Positions 1-9,416 of a stretch of 32,352 bases of DNA are shown one piece after another; within the stretch, counting starts at the first letter, position 1, and each line of letters starts with the position of its first letter. The notes under the pieces were generated by a model. It had not been told where the DNA came from, did no database searches, and saw nothing but the letters and a program-made list of their open reading frames with translations. The position numbers were made by a program, and so were the translations under genes. Location of the stretch: positions 1-32,352 of the forward strand of contig NZ_FAOZ01000053.1 in NCBI RefSeq assembly GCF_001536285.1, read 5' to 3'. This DNA is from Parafrankia irregularis. GTDB lineage: Bacteria > Actinomycetota > Actinomycetes > Frankiales > Frankiaceae.

Positions 1-97
1 CACCCGTTCGCCGCTAGGAGCAAGCTCCTCGCTCGACTTGCATGTGTTAAGCACGCCGCCAGCGTTCGTCCTGAGCCAGGATCAAACTCTCCATCAA
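1..97 (-). rRNA. rrs: 16S ribosomal RNA, 5' end only (gene continues off the window)
   Basis: Read on the minus strand, bases 89 down to 61 give the universal 16S 5' sequence (GAGTTTGATCCTGGCTCAG followed by GACGAACGCTGGCGG). The actinobacterial GTGCTTAACACATGCAAGTCGA stretch comes next, and the V1 hairpin runs to the window edge. The mature 5' end is put about 8 nt upstream of GAGTTTG, near base 97, by analogy with E. coli 16S. Only the first ~97 nt are present, so 23S and 5S should lie beyond base 1. Confidence 0.97.
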
Positions 98-466
98 TGC
101 TTGAAAGAGATGGCCGGGCCGCCAAGCCCAACCGATCCTGGCAAGACAGATCCTCGTAAGATCGTCTGTCATTGCCAAAGGAATTTCCCACCACAACCAG
201 AACATCAGCCCTGGCCATGGACGGGGGTTTAAAACTAAATGGCACTGACTATTCGGTACGCTGTTGAGTTCTCAAGGAGCAGATGCTGCTGAGATTACGC
301 CGCGAAGCGTACATACCCAGGCAATTTGCTTTTCAAAGTTCTTTTCGGTCAGGTGCGTCGCAAATGCCTCGAAGGCTGCGATCCCGCCCGAAGACCCGAC
401 CTTGCGGTCCGATCCCGCGTCCCGAGTGGAGCCACCCTGTTCGGTGTCTGCCGTGTCTCGCTGACA
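98..466 (-). other. rrn operon leader with antitermination and processing elements
   Basis: This is the transcribed spacer between the predicted rrn start site and 16S. On the minus strand it carries TTGAGAACTCAA (264-275), the boxB-like hairpin motif found in actinobacterial rRNA leaders. An AT-rich boxA-like stretch, CTTTGAAAAGCAAATTG, lies at about 322-339. Nearer to 16S is a strong imperfect hairpin (arms 140-150 and 165-176, one bulge), which may be a processing or Nus-related structure. There is no coding sequence here. The element names follow resemblance to known leaders, and their functions are inferred. Confidence 0.75.
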
Positions 467-472
467 GAGAGA

Positions 473-502
473 ACATTACGGGGGGATGTCCGGGGGCGTC
501 AA
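473..502 (-). promoter_or_regulatory. Probable rRNA operon promoter
   Basis: The minus strand has a -35 TTGACG (502-497), an 18-bp spacer (496-479) and a -10 TAATGT (478-473). This is a good sigma-70/HrdB-type match in otherwise GC-rich sequence. The predicted start is near 466, giving a leader of about 370 nt. Other rrn promoters may exist, but I saw no second clear pair. Confidence 0.65.
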
Positions 503-522
503 ATCAATCGGGTCCCAGGATG

Positions 523-538
523 TGTGACGTATGTCACA
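523..538. promoter_or_regulatory. Perfect CRP/GlxR-type operator upstream of the rrn promoter
   Basis: TGTGA (523-527), six bases, then TCACA (534-538) is the exact CRP consensus. The central TA also fits the corynebacterial GlxR form TGTGA-N2-TA-N2-TCACA. Its centre (530.5) is about 64 bp upstream of the start predicted from the -10 element, a class-I activator spacing. That a CRP-family regulator binds here is inferred. Confidence 0.5.
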
Positions 539-819
539 GCTACCCAATCGGAGCTTGACGGTGCTGTCTGGTATGGGAGGCTTAGGGTTCTGCGCTCGAA
601 CAGGTGATCGGCCTCCGGGCCTGCTCCCAGGCCATCCGGCACCGCTCGGGCACCCCCGTCGGCGTGGGCCGCGAAGCTCCGGCGCCGGCAGCGCGCCGCT
701 GCACGGCACCGGTGCCCCGGCATCCGGTCTGGGCATCGGCACCGGGGCATCGGCACCAGGATCGGCGCCGGGGCATCCGCAGAGTCAGGCATCCCGGGCT
801 TCCGCACGCCGCGCGCAGC
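539..819. other. Non-coding spacer between the glycosylase gene and the rrn promoter
   Basis: I see no gene here. The spacer holds a 6-bp hairpin with a 3-nt loop (688-702) and a 12-bp palindrome GGCACCGGTGCC (705-716), either of which could help end the arginine operon transcript. It also holds a short tandem repeat (731-780). No U-tract follows the hairpins, so terminator function is uncertain. Confidence 0.5.
731..780. repeat. 14-nt tandem repeat in spacer
   Basis: Units of the form GGGCATCGGCACC(G/A) occupy 731-744 and 745-758. A shortened 12-nt unit follows (759-770), then a partial unit (771-780). The repeat is not in a coding frame. Confidence 0.7.
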
Positions 820-1518
820 TCACTGGTGCACCCGACGCACCGGTGGCACCCGGCTCACCGATGGCTCGCCCAGGAGCCAGAACCGGTTCGGCAGGTGAGC
901 TCCGGCTCGGATCCCGATGCGCGGTCCACGGCCCACCTCCTCGTCCGCGACCGGCCTGCCTCGGTGCACGGTCACGGGCCCACCGCCCGTCAGGTCCGTC
1001 CCGGTGCACGTGCCGTCGACGCCCAGCACCCGGGCGAAGCGCCCGGGGCCGGAGGCCACCCGCCGGGCCGCGAGGCCGCCGGCGGCCCGCCCGGAACCAG
1101 GCCCGCCGTCACCACGGTCCCGGTCCGCGGCCGCCAGGCCCACCTCCGGGTCGAACCGCTCCGAACCCGGCGTGACGCCGCCGAGCGCCTGCGGATTCGC
1201 ACCGGCCGCGCAGACGCTCCCGGCCCGGACGAGAACCGCCGCCGCCGTTCCCTCCGGGCCGCACACGACGTTGAAACACCAGTGCATGCCGTACACGAAG
1301 TAGACGTAGGCATATCCCGGTGGCCCGAACATCACCGCGCTGCGTGGAGTCGGACCGCGCCGAGCGTGGGAGGCGGGATCATCCGTCCCGCCGTAGGCCT
1401 CGACCTCGGTCACCCGCAACGCGACCGGCCCGTGCCGGATCGTCGTCCCGAGCAGATCCCGGGCGACGACCAGCACGGGCCGGTCGTAGAAGTCTCGGTC
1501 GAGGACGAGTCCGCTCAG
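820..1518 (-). CDS. mpg: 3-methyladenine DNA glycosylase (AAG/MPG family), probable CTG start
   Basis: This base-excision repair enzyme removes alkylated purines. The family core is clear: [13 protein letters not shown] near the N-terminus, VTEVEAY with the catalytic Glu, and the [14 protein letters not shown] block, ending in an arginine-rich C-terminus. The first ATG/GTG/TTG in frame is GTG at 1476 (218 aa). Family-like residues (DFYDRP) continue upstream of it, back to a CTG at 1518-1516 that overlaps the argH stop as CTGA. From that CTG the protein is 232 aa. An in-frame TGA lies a little further upstream, so no other ordinary start exists. Placement as the last gene after argH suggests co-transcription with the arginine operon. 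The function is secure, the start less so. Confidence 0.88.
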   Translation of the reverse strand: MSGLVLDRDFYDRPVLVVARDLLGTTIRHGPVALRVTEVEAYGGTDDPASHARRGPTPRSAVMFGPPGYAYVYFVYGMHWCFNVVCGPEGTAAAVLVRAGSVCAAGANPQALGGVTPGSERFDPEVGLAAADRDRGDGGPGSGRAAGGLAARRVASGPGRFARVLGVDGTCTGTDLTGGGPVTVHRGRPVADEEVGRGPRIGIRAGAHLPNRFWLLGEPSVSRVPPVRRVHQ

Positions 1519-2990
1519 TTCCCCGCCCAGGCCCGGTCACGGTCCAGCACCGGAGCCAGGTCGCGGATCTGGTCCCGAACCCGATCCGGGGCCGTGCCGC
1601 CTGGCGCCGAGCGTGCCTCCAGCGCCCCGCGCACCGACAGAACCGAGCGGACGTCCGCGGTGAGCAGCGGGTTGATCACCGCCAGGTCCTCCGCGGAGAC
1701 GTCGTCGAGCTCGGCGTCGTGGGCCACACACCAGGCGACCAGCTGGCCGACCGCCTCATGCGCCTCCCGGAAGACGACGCCGTTGCGAACCAGGTACTCG
1801 GCGACGTCGGTCGCGAGCGCGAATCCGTCGGGCGCGGCCCGTTCGAGCCGCTCCCGGCGCACCCGCATCGTCGCGACCATGCCGGTCATCGCAGGCAGCA
1901 CGACCAGCAGGGTGTCGACCGCGTCGAAGACCGGCTCCTTGTCCTCCTGCAGGTCGCGGTCATACGCGAGCGGCAGGCCCTTGAGAGTCGTCAGGAGAGC
2001 GGTCAGCGCACCGATGAGCCGGCCGGACTTGCCCCGCGCGAGCTCGGCGATGTCCGGGTTCTTCTTCTGCGGCATGATCGAGCTGCCGGTCGCGAAGGCG
2101 TCATCCAGCTCGACCCAGCCGAACTCGCGGGTCGTCCACAGGACGATCTCCTCGCCGAGGCGGGACAGATGCACGCCCGTGAGCGCCGCGGCGAAGAGGA
2201 ACTCCGCCGCGAAGTCCCGATCCGACACCGCGTCCAACGAGTTCGCGAAGGCCCGGTCGAACCCGAGCTCCGCGGCCACCCCCGCCGGGTCGAGCGGCAG
2301 GGAGGAGCCGGCGAGGGCGCCTGCTCCCAGCGCGCTCACCGAGGCCCGGCGGTCCCAGTCACGCAGCCGGTCGACGTCCCGGACGAACGCCTGGACGTGC
2401 GCGAGCAGCTGGTGACCGAACGAGATCGGCTGCGCGTGCTGCAGGTGGGTCATTCCCGGCGCCGGGGTGTCGACGTGCTGCTCGGCGAGGGTGACGAGCG
2501 CACTCGACAGCTCGGTGAGCCGGCCCGCGACCTGCCGGGCGTGATCGCGGAGGTAGAGGCGCAGATCGGTGGCGACCTGGTCGTTGCGGCTGCGCCCGGC
2601 GCGCAACTTGCCGCCGAGGGCGCCGAGGTTCTCCAGCAGCCCCCGCTCCAGCGCCGTGTGGACGTCCTCGTCCTCGACGGTGGGACGGAACCGGCCCTGG
2701 GTGACGGCATCCGACAGGTCGTCGAGTGCCTTCAGCATCGCCGCCAGCTCGCCGGCGTCGAGCAGCCCCGCCCGGTGCAGCACCCGGGCGTGGGACCGGG
2801 AGGCGAGCAGGTCGTAGGGCGCCAGCCGCCAGTCGAACTGCACGCTGACCGACAGCCGGGCCAGCGCCTCGGCCGGACCGCCGGCGAACCGCCCGCCCCA
2901 CAGCCGCAGCGGCGCGGATCCGTCCGCACCGGGCACCGAGCCCGCGTCGTTCGTCGGGCCCGCGTCGTCATGCGCCCGTTCGGGATCCAT
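1515..2990 (-). CDS. argH: Argininosuccinate lyase
   Basis: ArgH performs the last step of arginine synthesis, splitting argininosuccinate into arginine and fumarate. It begins around [10 protein letters not shown], as family members do, and carries the fumarase/aspartase-superfamily signature [12 protein letters not shown] with the catalytic-loop serine. Other core motifs are [12 protein letters not shown] and [12 protein letters not shown]-like (read here as [12 protein letters not shown]). From ATG 2990 it is 491 aa, close to the family's 460-480 plus a short acidic N-terminal extension. I chose 2990 because GAGGAG lies 9 nt upstream. An ATG at 3053, overlapping the argG stop as ATGA, would give 512 aa and cannot be excluded. 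Confidence 0.96.
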   Translation of the reverse strand: MDPERAHDDAGPTNDAGSVPGADGSAPLRLWGGRFAGGPAEALARLSVSVQFDWRLAPYDLLASRSHARVLHRAGLLDAGELAAMLKALDDLSDAVTQGRFRPTVEDEDVHTALERGLLENLGALGGKLRAGRSRNDQVATDLRLYLRDHARQVAGRLTELSSALVTLAEQHVDTPAPGMTHLQHAQPISFGHQLLAHVQAFVRDVDRLRDWDRRASVSALGAGALAGSSLPLDPAGVAAELGFDRAFANSLDAVSDRDFAAEFLFAAALTGVHLSRLGEEIVLWTTREFGWVELDDAFATGSSIMPQKKNPDIAELARGKSGRLIGALTALLTTLKGLPLAYDRDLQEDKEPVFDAVDTLLVVLPAMTGMVATMRVRRERLERAAPDGFALATDVAEYLVRNGVVFREAHEAVGQLVAWCVAHDAELDDVSAEDLAVINPLLTADVRSVLSVRGALEARSAPGGTAPDRVRDQIRDLAPVLDRDRAWAGN

Positions 2991-3049
2991 CGTCACTCGC
3001 TCCTCGTCGACCGACGGGTACTCCCCCGTCGCCACCGGACCGACCGACG

Positions 3050-4252
3050 TCATGGGTGCAGCCGCTGCTCGCGGGCCGCCCAGACCTTGGTGGGCAGGCC
3101 CCACAGCTCGATGAACCCGCGAGCGTCGCTCTGGTCGAACTGGTCGCCGGCATCGTAGGTCGCGAGGGCGTGGTCGTAGAGGCTCCCCGGGCTGCGACGC
3201 CCGACGACCTGGGCCACACCGCCCGACAGCCGGAGGCGCACATCGCCGGAGACGCCGGCGCTGGACGAGTCCACGAAGGCGTCCAGTGCGGCCTTGAGCG
3301 GCGAGTACCACAGCCCGTCGTAGACGATCTCGCCCCAACGCTGGTCGACACCGCGCTTGAACCGCGCGATGTCGCGCTCGAGGGTGAGGTCCTCGAGGTC
3401 CCGGTGCGCCGTCAGCAGGGTGATCGCACCCGGGCACTCGTAGATCTCGCGGCTCTTGATACCGACGAGCCGGTCCTCGATCATGTCGATCCGGCCGACA
3501 CCCTGAGCTCCGGCCCGGGTGTTGAGCTCGGCGACCAGCTCGACCAGCGACAGGGCGCGGCCGTCGAGCGCGGTCGGCACACCGTCGGTGAACGAGATCG
3601 TGACCTCGTCGGCCGGGCGCGGGACGGTCGGGTCGGCGGTGTAGACGAAGACGTCCTCCGGCGGCTGCGCCCACGGGTCCTCGAGGATGCCGCACTCGGC
3701 CGTGCGGCCGAACAGGTTCTGGTCGATCGAGTACGGCGACTTCTTCGAGACGTCGATCGGCAGGCCGCGCTCCTCCGCGAAGGCGATCGCCTTGTCCCTC
3801 GTCATCCCGGAGTCACGGACCGGGGCCAGCACCCGCAGGCCGGGAGCCAGCGCCATCACGCCGACCTCGAAACGGACCTGGTCGTTGCCCTTGCCCGTGC
3901 AGCCGTGCGCGATCGCGTCCGCGCCGTGCTGGCGGGCGGCCTCGACGAGGTGCCTGACGATGATCGGCCGCGACAGCGAGGAGATGAGCGGGTAGCGGTC
4001 CATGTAGAGCGCGTTCGCCCGGATCGCGGGGGCGACGAAGTCCGCCGCGAACTCCTCGCGGGCGTCGACGACGATCGATTCGACGGCGCCGCAGGTGAGG
4101 GCACGCTGGCGGATCGCCTCCAGGTCCTCACCGCCCTGGCCGACGTCGACGGCCAGGGCGATGACCTCGGCGCCGGTCTCGGCGCCGATCCAGCCGATGG
4201 CCACGGACGTGTCGAGGCCGCCCGAGTAGGCAAGCACGACGCGTTCGGTCAC
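3050..4252 (-). CDS. argG: Argininosuccinate synthase
   Basis: ArgG joins citrulline and aspartate using ATP (released as AMP) to make argininosuccinate. At 400 aa it is a standard length. The N-terminus shows the ATP pyrophosphatase loop AYSGGLDTS (residues ~8-16), and later come [13 protein letters not shown] and the LFGRTAECG region. The start is GTG at 4252, with a good Shine-Dalgarno (AAGGAGA) about 7 nt upstream. It follows argR after a 109-nt spacer that contains repeats, and precedes argH. It probably belongs to the argC operon, though the spacer leaves room for internal control. Confidence 0.97.
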   Translation of the reverse strand: MTERVVLAYSGGLDTSVAIGWIGAETGAEVIALAVDVGQGGEDLEAIRQRALTCGAVESIVVDAREEFAADFVAPAIRANALYMDRYPLISSLSRPIIVRHLVEAARQHGADAIAHGCTGKGNDQVRFEVGVMALAPGLRVLAPVRDSGMTRDKAIAFAEERGLPIDVSKKSPYSIDQNLFGRTAECGILEDPWAQPPEDVFVYTADPTVPRPADEVTISFTDGVPTALDGRALSLVELVAELNTRAGAQGVGRIDMIEDRLVGIKSREIYECPGAITLLTAHRDLEDLTLERDIARFKRGVDQRWGEIVYDGLWYSPLKAALDAFVDSSSAGVSGDVRLRLSGGVAQVVGRRSPGSLYDHALATYDAGDQFDQSDARGFIELWGLPTKVWAAREQRLHP

Positions 4253-4266
4253 TGGGTATCTCCTTA

Positions 4267-4350
4267 GTTCTGGCTCAGGTTCTCTGGTACTGGCTGAGGT
4301 TCTGGCTCAGGTTTCGTCGACACGGTTGTCGTGGGCACGGTTGTCGTGGA
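4267..4350. repeat. Short direct repeats in the argR-argG spacer
   Basis: GTTCTGGCTCAGGTT occurs twice without mismatch (4267-4281 and 4299-4313), with a degenerate copy between. Next to these, CACGGTTGTCGTGG(G/A) occurs as two adjacent 15-nt units (4321-4335 and 4336-4350). They fill most of the spacer between argR and argG. I see no hairpin or promoter of note there. Confidence 0.8.
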
Positions 4351-4361
4351 CACGGGTTGGC

Positions 4362-4937
4362 TCAGCCCGTGTCGTCATCCGGGCCCGGCGGCTCGCCGAC
4401 ACCGTCCCGGGGCGTCGGTGCGGTGGGCCTGGCCCGGCCGTCGGCCAGGGACAGCAGCCGGCCGGCGAACTCCGGGCCGGCCGACGAGCCGTTGCGCCCC
4501 TGCATCGCCCGACAGACCACGAGAATCGTGTCGTCGCCGGCGATGGTCCCCATCACCTCCGGCAGGGCCGCCCGGTCGAGGGCTGAGGCGAACAGTTGCG
4601 CGGCGCCCGGCGGAGTCCGCAGCACGACGAGATCACCGTTCGCCTCCGCCGAGACCAGCAGCTCCTCGCAGAGCCTGGTGAGCGGGATGCGCACGGCCTC
4701 GGCCGGGGCCTGGTTGACGTCCACCCGGTAGATCAGGACGCCGTCAGGCCCACGGGCCTTCGTCGCGCCGATGTCCTCCAGATCGCGGGACAGGGTGGCC
4801 TGGGTGACCTGCACGCCCTCCGCGAGAAGCAGACGCGCCAGCTCCGCCTGTGACCGTACCGACCTGGCCGCGATCAACCCGGCCAGACGCGCCTGCCGGG
4901 CGTGTTTCGTCAGGGGGGCCGCCGCGCGGATCGTCAT
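4362..4937 (-). CDS. argR: Arginine repressor ArgR
   Basis: This transcriptional regulator binds ARG boxes when arginine is present. The N-terminal winged helix-turn-helix is seen in [13 protein letters not shown] and [14 protein letters not shown] (residues ~28-58). The C-terminal hexamerisation/arginine-binding domain carries the family motif [12 protein letters not shown]. At 191 aa it is longer than the usual 150-170 because of a proline- and charge-rich tail after the last conserved residues. Its ATG overlaps the argF stop (ATGA), so the repressor is made from the operon it controls. Its likely target is the pair of ARG boxes at argC (10483-10520). Confidence 0.95.
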   Translation of the reverse strand: MTIRAAAPLTKHARQARLAGLIAARSVRSQAELARLLLAEGVQVTQATLSRDLEDIGATKARGPDGVLIYRVDVNQAPAEAVRIPLTRLCEELLVSAEANGDLVVLRTPPGAAQLFASALDRAALPEVMGTIAGDDTILVVCRAMQGRNGSSAGPEFAGRLLSLADGRARPTAPTPRDGVGEPPGPDDDTG

Positions 4938-5899
4938 CGGAGGGCGGCCTCCGACGAGGCGTCGTCTGAGGCGTCGTCGAGCAGGACCGACAGCAGTGCC
5001 TTCTGGGCGTGCAGCCGGTTCTCCGCCTGGTCGAACACCACCGACCGCGGGCCGTCCAGCACCGCGGCGGAGATCTCCACGTCGCGATGCGCGGGCAGGC
5101 AGTGCATGACGATCGCGTCCGGGCGCGCGACCTCGACGACCTTCTCGTCCAGGCGGTAGGGCTGGAAGACGAGCGCTCGGGTGTCCGACTCGTCGTCCTG
5201 GCCCATCGACGCCCAGACGTCGGTGTAAAGCACGTCCGCGTCGGTCGCGGCCTCCAGCGCGTCGTGCATCACCAACGCCTCGCCGCCGGTGACCGCGCCG
5301 ATCTCGTTCGCCTGCCGGACGACCTGGTCGAACGGCTCGTAGCCGGGCGGAGACGCCACATGAACCCGCATCCCGGCCATGGCCCCGGCGAGCATCAGCG
5401 AGTGCGCGACGTTGTTGCCGTCGCCCAGGTAGGTCAGGGTCAGGCCCGCGAGGCGGCCGCGCAGCTCACGGATGGTCTGCAGGTCGGCGAGCGCCTGGCA
5501 GGGATGGGCGTGGTCGGAGAGCGCGTTGATGACGGGCACGGTGGCCGCCGAGGCCATCCGCTCGACCCTTTCCTGCGCGAACGTCCGGATGACGATCGCG
5601 TCCACGTAGCGGCTGAGGACGGCGGCTGTGTCCTCGATCGTCTCCCCCCTGCCCAGCTGGGTGGAGGCGGAGTCGATCACGATCGGGTGGCCGCCCAGCT
5701 CGGCGACCGCCACGTCGAACGAAAGGCGGGTCCGGGTCGACGGCTTCTCGAAGATCAGCGCGACCGATCGGCCCTCGAGTGGACGGGGGGCCGTGCCACG
5801 CTCGCGGCGGGTGGCCTTGAGCCGGTCGGCGAGATCCAGCAGTGCGGCCTGCTCGGCCGAGGTCAGGTCCGTGTCGAGCAGGAAGTGTCGGGCCGTCAT
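4934..5899 (-). CDS. argF: Ornithine carbamoyltransferase
   Basis: ArgF makes citrulline from ornithine and carbamoyl phosphate. Carbamoyl-phosphate binding motifs are present: [11 protein letters not shown] (STRTR, residues ~51-61) and HPCQALADL. The ornithine-side MHCLPAHR is also there, with the reactive cysteine. At 321 aa the length is normal for the anabolic enzyme. It starts at ATG 5899, overlapping the argD stop as ATGA, and its own stop overlaps argR in the same way. Confidence 0.97.
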   Translation of the reverse strand: MTARHFLLDTDLTSAEQAALLDLADRLKATRRERGTAPRPLEGRSVALIFEKPSTRTRLSFDVAVAELGGHPIVIDSASTQLGRGETIEDTAAVLSRYVDAIVIRTFAQERVERMASAATVPVINALSDHAHPCQALADLQTIRELRGRLAGLTLTYLGDGNNVAHSLMLAGAMAGMRVHVASPPGYEPFDQVVRQANEIGAVTGGEALVMHDALEAATDADVLYTDVWASMGQDDESDTRALVFQPYRLDEKVVEVARPDAIVMHCLPAHRDVEISAAVLDGPRSVVFDQAENRLHAQKALLSVLLDDASDDASSEAALR

Positions 5900-7125
5900 G
5901 GGCTGACCTTAGAGCTTTCGCCCGGGTTCTTCCCGGCCTCGGCCCGGCCACGGCCAGCCAGGACGCCGGCGGTGATTCCGGGCAGCGCCGACACGAACGC
6001 GTCCACGTCGGGCTGGGTGATCACCAGTGGTGGCGCGAGCCGGACGACGTCCGCGGCGACCGCGTTCACCAGGAAGCCGGCCTCGCGCGCGGCGGTCTCC
6101 AGCTCGGCGGCCCAGGGCCCGTCGAGCTCGATCGCCCGCCACAGCCCGACGCCGCGTACTCCGGTGACGCCGGCGGCGCCGGCGGCGAGGATCCCCGCGC
6201 GCAACGACTCGCCCAGCGCGGTCGCGTGGTCGAGCAGGCCGTCGGCCACGATCGTGTCCAGGACCGCGAGGGCGGCCGAGCAGACGAGGGGGCCACCGCC
6301 GAAGGTGCTGCCATGGTCCCCGGGCTGCAGCAGGCGCCCGGCGGCGCCGATGCCGATGCAGACCCCGATGGGCAGCCCGCCGCCCAGCCCCTTCGCGAGG
6401 GTGATCACGTCGGGGACGACGCCCGCGGTCTGGTGGGCGAACCAGGCGCCGGTGCGCCCGATGCCGCTCTGGACCTCGTCGAGCACCAGCAGCGCGCCGT
6501 GCTCGTCGCAGGCCGCGCGGGCCGCCGCGAGGTAGCCGGGCGGCGGCGCCACCACGCCGCCCTCACCCAGCGTCGGTTCCAGGAAGACCGCGGCCGTGCG
6601 CTCGCTGACCGCCTCGGCCAGCGCCTGCGCGTCGCCATAGGGAACGAAGCGCACACCGGGCAGCAGCGGCTCGAAGGGCGCCCGCTTCCCGGGCTGGCCG
6701 GTGATGGACAGCGCTCCCATGGTCCGCCCGTGGAAGGCGCCCTCGGCCGCGATGATCTCCGACCGGCCGGTCCGACGGCTGATCTTGATGGCGGTCTCGT
6801 TCGCCTCGGCGCCCGAGTTGCAGAAGAACGCCCGCCCGTCCACGCCCAGCAGCTCCATCAGCCGCTCGGCCAGCAGGACCTGAGGCGTGTTCACATACAG
6901 GTTCGAGGTGTGGCCGAGCGTGTCGAGCTGCGCGACCACCGCGGCCCGTACCGCCGGATGGCAGTGCCCGAGGACGCTCACCGCCACACCGGCGATCAGG
7001 TCCACGTACTCGCGGCCGTCGGCGTCCCACACGTGGGCACCGGCGCCACGGGTCAACGCGATCGACGGCCGGCCGTAGGTGGCCATGACGACGGCGTCCC
7101 GCCGGTCGAGCAGGTCGGCGTTCAC
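5896..7125 (-). CDS. argD: Acetylornithine aminotransferase
   Basis: This PLP-dependent class-III aminotransferase converts N-acetylglutamate semialdehyde to N-acetylornithine. The PLP lysine is in [14 protein letters not shown]. The cofactor-phosphate region [15 protein letters not shown] and [14 protein letters not shown] (the Asp contacting the pyridine nitrogen) are intact. It is 409 aa, close to the family's ~400. The start is GTG 7125, overlapping the argB stop (GTGA). It could also act as succinyldiaminopimelate aminotransferase, as some ArgD proteins do, but the operon supports arginine synthesis. Confidence 0.96.
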   Translation of the reverse strand: MNADLLDRRDAVVMATYGRPSIALTRGAGAHVWDADGREYVDLIAGVAVSVLGHCHPAVRAAVVAQLDTLGHTSNLYVNTPQVLLAERLMELLGVDGRAFFCNSGAEANETAIKISRRTGRSEIIAAEGAFHGRTMGALSITGQPGKRAPFEPLLPGVRFVPYGDAQALAEAVSERTAAVFLEPTLGEGGVVAPPPGYLAAARAACDEHGALLVLDEVQSGIGRTGAWFAHQTAGVVPDVITLAKGLGGGLPIGVCIGIGAAGRLLQPGDHGSTFGGGPLVCSAALAVLDTIVADGLLDHATALGESLRAGILAAGAAGVTGVRGVGLWRAIELDGPWAAELETAAREAGFLVNAVAADVVRLAPPLVITQPDVDAFVSALPGITAGVLAGRGRAEAGKNPGESSKVSP

Positions 7126-8123
7126 GATTCTCCTTCGGTGATGTCCGTGCCGGGGCCTGCCGTGCCGGGGCCGGCCGTGCCGAGGCCGGCCGTGCCGAGG
7201 CCTGCTCCGTCGTCGGCCCGGATCAGGGTGCCGATCCCCTCGTCGGTGAAGACCTCCAGCAGCACTGCGTGGGGCACCCGCCCGTCGAGCACGTGGGCCT
7301 GGGGAACCCCGCCGGAGACGGCCCGCAGGCAGGCTTCCATCTTCGGGATCATTCCGGACGACAGGGAGGGCAGGAGCCGCTCCAGCTCGCCTACCGTCAG
7401 TTCACTGATCACCTCGTCGCTGGCCGGCCAGTCCGCGTAGAGACCTTCGACGTCGGTCAGCACCACGAGCTTCGTCGCTCCCAGCGCCAGGGCCAGCACC
7501 GCGGCAGCCGTGTCCGCGTTGACGTTGTACACCCCGCCGTCGAGCCCGCGGGCCACCGAGGCCACGACCGGGACCTTGCCCGAGTCCAGCAGCGCGTTGA
7601 CGGTCTCGGGCTGGACCTCGACCACGTCACCGACCAGCCCGACGTCCACGGCCTGGCCGTCGACCATCGCCGGGCGGCGACGGGCGGTGAACAGGTTCGC
7701 GTCCTCGCCGGAGAGGCCGACCGCGAACGGGCCGTGGTCGTTGACCAGGCCGACGACATCCCGGTTGACCTGGCCGACGAGGACCATCCGGACGACCTCC
7801 ATCGTCTCGGGCGTGGTCACCCGCAGGCCGCCGACGAACTCCGAGGCCACCCCGAGCCGCTCCAGGTGCGCGGTGATCTGCGGGCCGCCGCCGTGCACGA
7901 CCACCACCCGGATGCCCGCATAGCGCAGGAAGACGATGTCGGCCGCGAACGCCTCCCGCAGCTCGGGCCGGGTCATCGCGTTCCCGCCGTACTTGATCAC
8001 CATCGTCGCCCCGTGGAACCGGGACAGCCACGGCAGGGCCTCGATGAGGACCTTCGTCTTCGTGAGCGCGGAATGCCCACGTGCCCGCGCGGCCGGGCCG
8101 CGCGTCGACGGACTGTCGCTCAT
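7122..8123 (-). CDS. argB: Acetylglutamate kinase with repeat-bearing C-terminal tail
   Basis: ArgB phosphorylates N-acetylglutamate and is normally the arginine feedback point of the pathway. Family motifs are present: VIKYGGNAM with the phosphate-binding Lys, [11 protein letters not shown], and [16 protein letters not shown]. The start is ATG 8123, overlapping the argJ stop (ATGA), and gives 333 aa. After the last conserved residues (GIGTLI) there is a tail of about 30 residues made largely of a pentapeptide repeat ([10 protein letters not shown], four copies), which is encoded by a 15-bp tandem repeat. The tail is unlikely to be catalytic. Confidence 0.96.
   Translation of the reverse strand: MSDSPSTRGPAARARGHSALTKTKVLIEALPWLSRFHGATMVIKYGGNAMTRPELREAFAADIVFLRYAGIRVVVVHGGGPQITAHLERLGVASEFVGGLRVTTPETMEVVRMVLVGQVNRDVVGLVNDHGPFAVGLSGEDANLFTARRRPAMVDGQAVDVGLVGDVVEVQPETVNALLDSGKVPVVASVARGLDGGVYNVNADTAAAVLALALGATKLVVLTDVEGLYADWPASDEVISELTVGELERLLPSLSSGMIPKMEACLRAVSGGVPQAHVLDGRVPHAVLLEVFTDEGIGTLIRADDGAGLGTAGLGTAGPGTAGPGTDITEGES
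7147..7206. repeat. 15-bp tandem repeat x4 in the argB 3' end
   Basis: Four contiguous units occupy 7147-7161, 7162-7176, 7177-7191 and 7192-7206, each a variant of GTGCCGGGGCCGGCC. They are in frame and encode the AG(L/P)GT pentapeptide repeats at the ArgB C-terminus. Confidence 0.92.
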
Positions 8124-9283
8124 GTCGAGTACGCCGAGTTCTCGTAGACGTACCCGTCGGTGAGGTCGTTCGTCCGCACGACCACCTCGGCGGAGCCCGC
8201 GTGCAGGTCCGCGACGATGCTGATCTCCCGCCCGGAGAGGTCGACCAGGTCCCGGGACTCGCCCGGGGCGCCGGCCCGGCACACCTGGACACCGTTCATG
8301 GCCACGTCGAGCTGGTCGGGCTCGAACGCCGCGGCGGTGGTGCCGATCGCCGCGAGCACCCGGCCCCAGTTCGGGTCCTTGCCGTAGAGCGCGCACTTGA
8401 GCAGGTTGTTCCGCGCGATCGCCCGGCCGACCTCCAGCGCATCCGCCTCGGAGGCCGCCCCGGTGACCGTGATGGAGATCGTCTTCGTGGATCCTTCGGC
8501 ATCGCCGAGCATCTGGCTCGCCAGGTCCTCGCAGACAGCGGTGACCAGCTCGGTGAGCTCGGCCTCGGGCAGCGCCCGCTCCGACGCACCCGACGCGAGC
8601 AGCAGCACGGTGTCGTTTGTCGACAGGCAGCCGTCGGAGTCGACCCGCTCGAAGGTCGTGCGGCAGGCCTCCCGCACGACCCGGTCAAGAGTCGCGGCGT
8701 CGGCGACGGCGTCGGTCGTGACGACGACGAGCATCGTCGCGAGCGACGGCGCCAGCATGGCCGCGCCCTTGCCCATGCCGCCGACGGTGACGACGCTCCC
8801 GCCCTCCCGGCTGTGGCGGACCGCCTCCTTGGCCACGGTGTCGGTGGTGCGGATGGCCTCGGCCGCGGCGCCCCCGCCACTCGCGGACAGCGCGGCCACC
8901 GCCTCGACCACCCCCGGGAGCAGGAGGTCCATGGGCAGCGGGACACCGATCAGGCCGGTCGAGCAGACCGCGACCTCGCCCGCTCCGATGCCGATCTCGG
9001 CGGCGACCCGCTCCGCGGTGGTGTGGGTGTCGGCGAACCCCGCCGGCCCGGTGCAGGCGTTCGCCCCACCGGAGTTGAGCACGACCGCGCGCAGCCGGCC
9101 TCCGGTGAGGACCTGGCGGGTCCACAGCACGGGCGCGGCCTGCACCCGGTTGCGGGTGAACACGCCCGCCGCGGCATCGGCGGGACCGTCGTTGACGACG
9201 ATCGCGACATCTGGACGCCCGGACGGCTTCAGCCCGGCCGCGACTCCGGCGGCCCGGAAGCCCTGGGCTGCGGTGACGCTCAT
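8120..9283 (-). CDS. argJ: Bifunctional ornithine acetyltransferase / N-acetylglutamate synthase
   Basis: ArgJ recycles the acetyl group from acetylornithine to glutamate. Bifunctional versions can also use acetyl-CoA. Conserved blocks include [13 protein letters not shown], then TTDTVAKEA with the threonine where the precursor self-cleaves into alpha and beta chains, and [18 protein letters not shown]. It is 387 aa, full length, starting at ATG 9283. It follows argC after a 133-nt spacer filled with 15-bp repeats, and overlaps argB by ATGA. With argJ present the cell uses the cyclic acetyl pathway. Whether this enzyme is mono- or bifunctional cannot be told from the sequence. Confidence 0.96.
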   Translation of the reverse strand: MSVTAAQGFRAAGVAAGLKPSGRPDVAIVVNDGPADAAAGVFTRNRVQAAPVLWTRQVLTGGRLRAVVLNSGGANACTGPAGFADTHTTAERVAAEIGIGAGEVAVCSTGLIGVPLPMDLLLPGVVEAVAALSASGGGAAAEAIRTTDTVAKEAVRHSREGGSVVTVGGMGKGAAMLAPSLATMLVVVTTDAVADAATLDRVVREACRTTFERVDSDGCLSTNDTVLLLASGASERALPEAELTELVTAVCEDLASQMLGDAEGSTKTISITVTGAASEADALEVGRAIARNNLLKCALYGKDPNWGRVLAAIGTTAAAFEPDQLDVAMNGVQVCRAGAPGESRDLVDLSGREISIVADLHAGSAEVVVRTNDLTDGYVYENSAYST

Positions 9284-9319
9284 GCCTGTTCCCCTTCCCC
9301 ACTCACTCCGACTACGGAC

Positions 9320-9409
9320 CGGCTGCCCATGACCCGGCGAGCCACGACCCGGCGAGCTATGACCCGGCGCGCCATGGCCCCGCAGCCCGCGGCCCGGCGA
9401 CCCGCGGTT
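9320..9409. repeat. 15-bp tandem repeat x6 in the argC-argJ spacer
   Basis: Six contiguous 15-nt units related to CGGCGAGCCATGACC occupy 9320-9409, with increasing divergence toward the argC stop. They fill most of the only large gap in the first half of the arginine operon. They are not in the frame of either neighbouring gene. Confidence 0.88.
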
Positions 9410-9416
9410 GACGCGG

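Noticed and set aside
556-585. Plus-strand promoter TTGACG near 556
   Set aside because: There is no -10 at suitable spacing and no plus-strand gene follows.
604-3158. Long open frames on the plus strand (over 600 codons) across the glycosylase and argH
   Set aside because: They are antisense shadows of high-GC minus-strand genes. They show no family motif and are rich in Arg, Pro and Ser, as expected.
9320-9409. CRISPR array
   Set aside because: The repeats are contiguous 15-nt units without spacers, and no cas genes are present.
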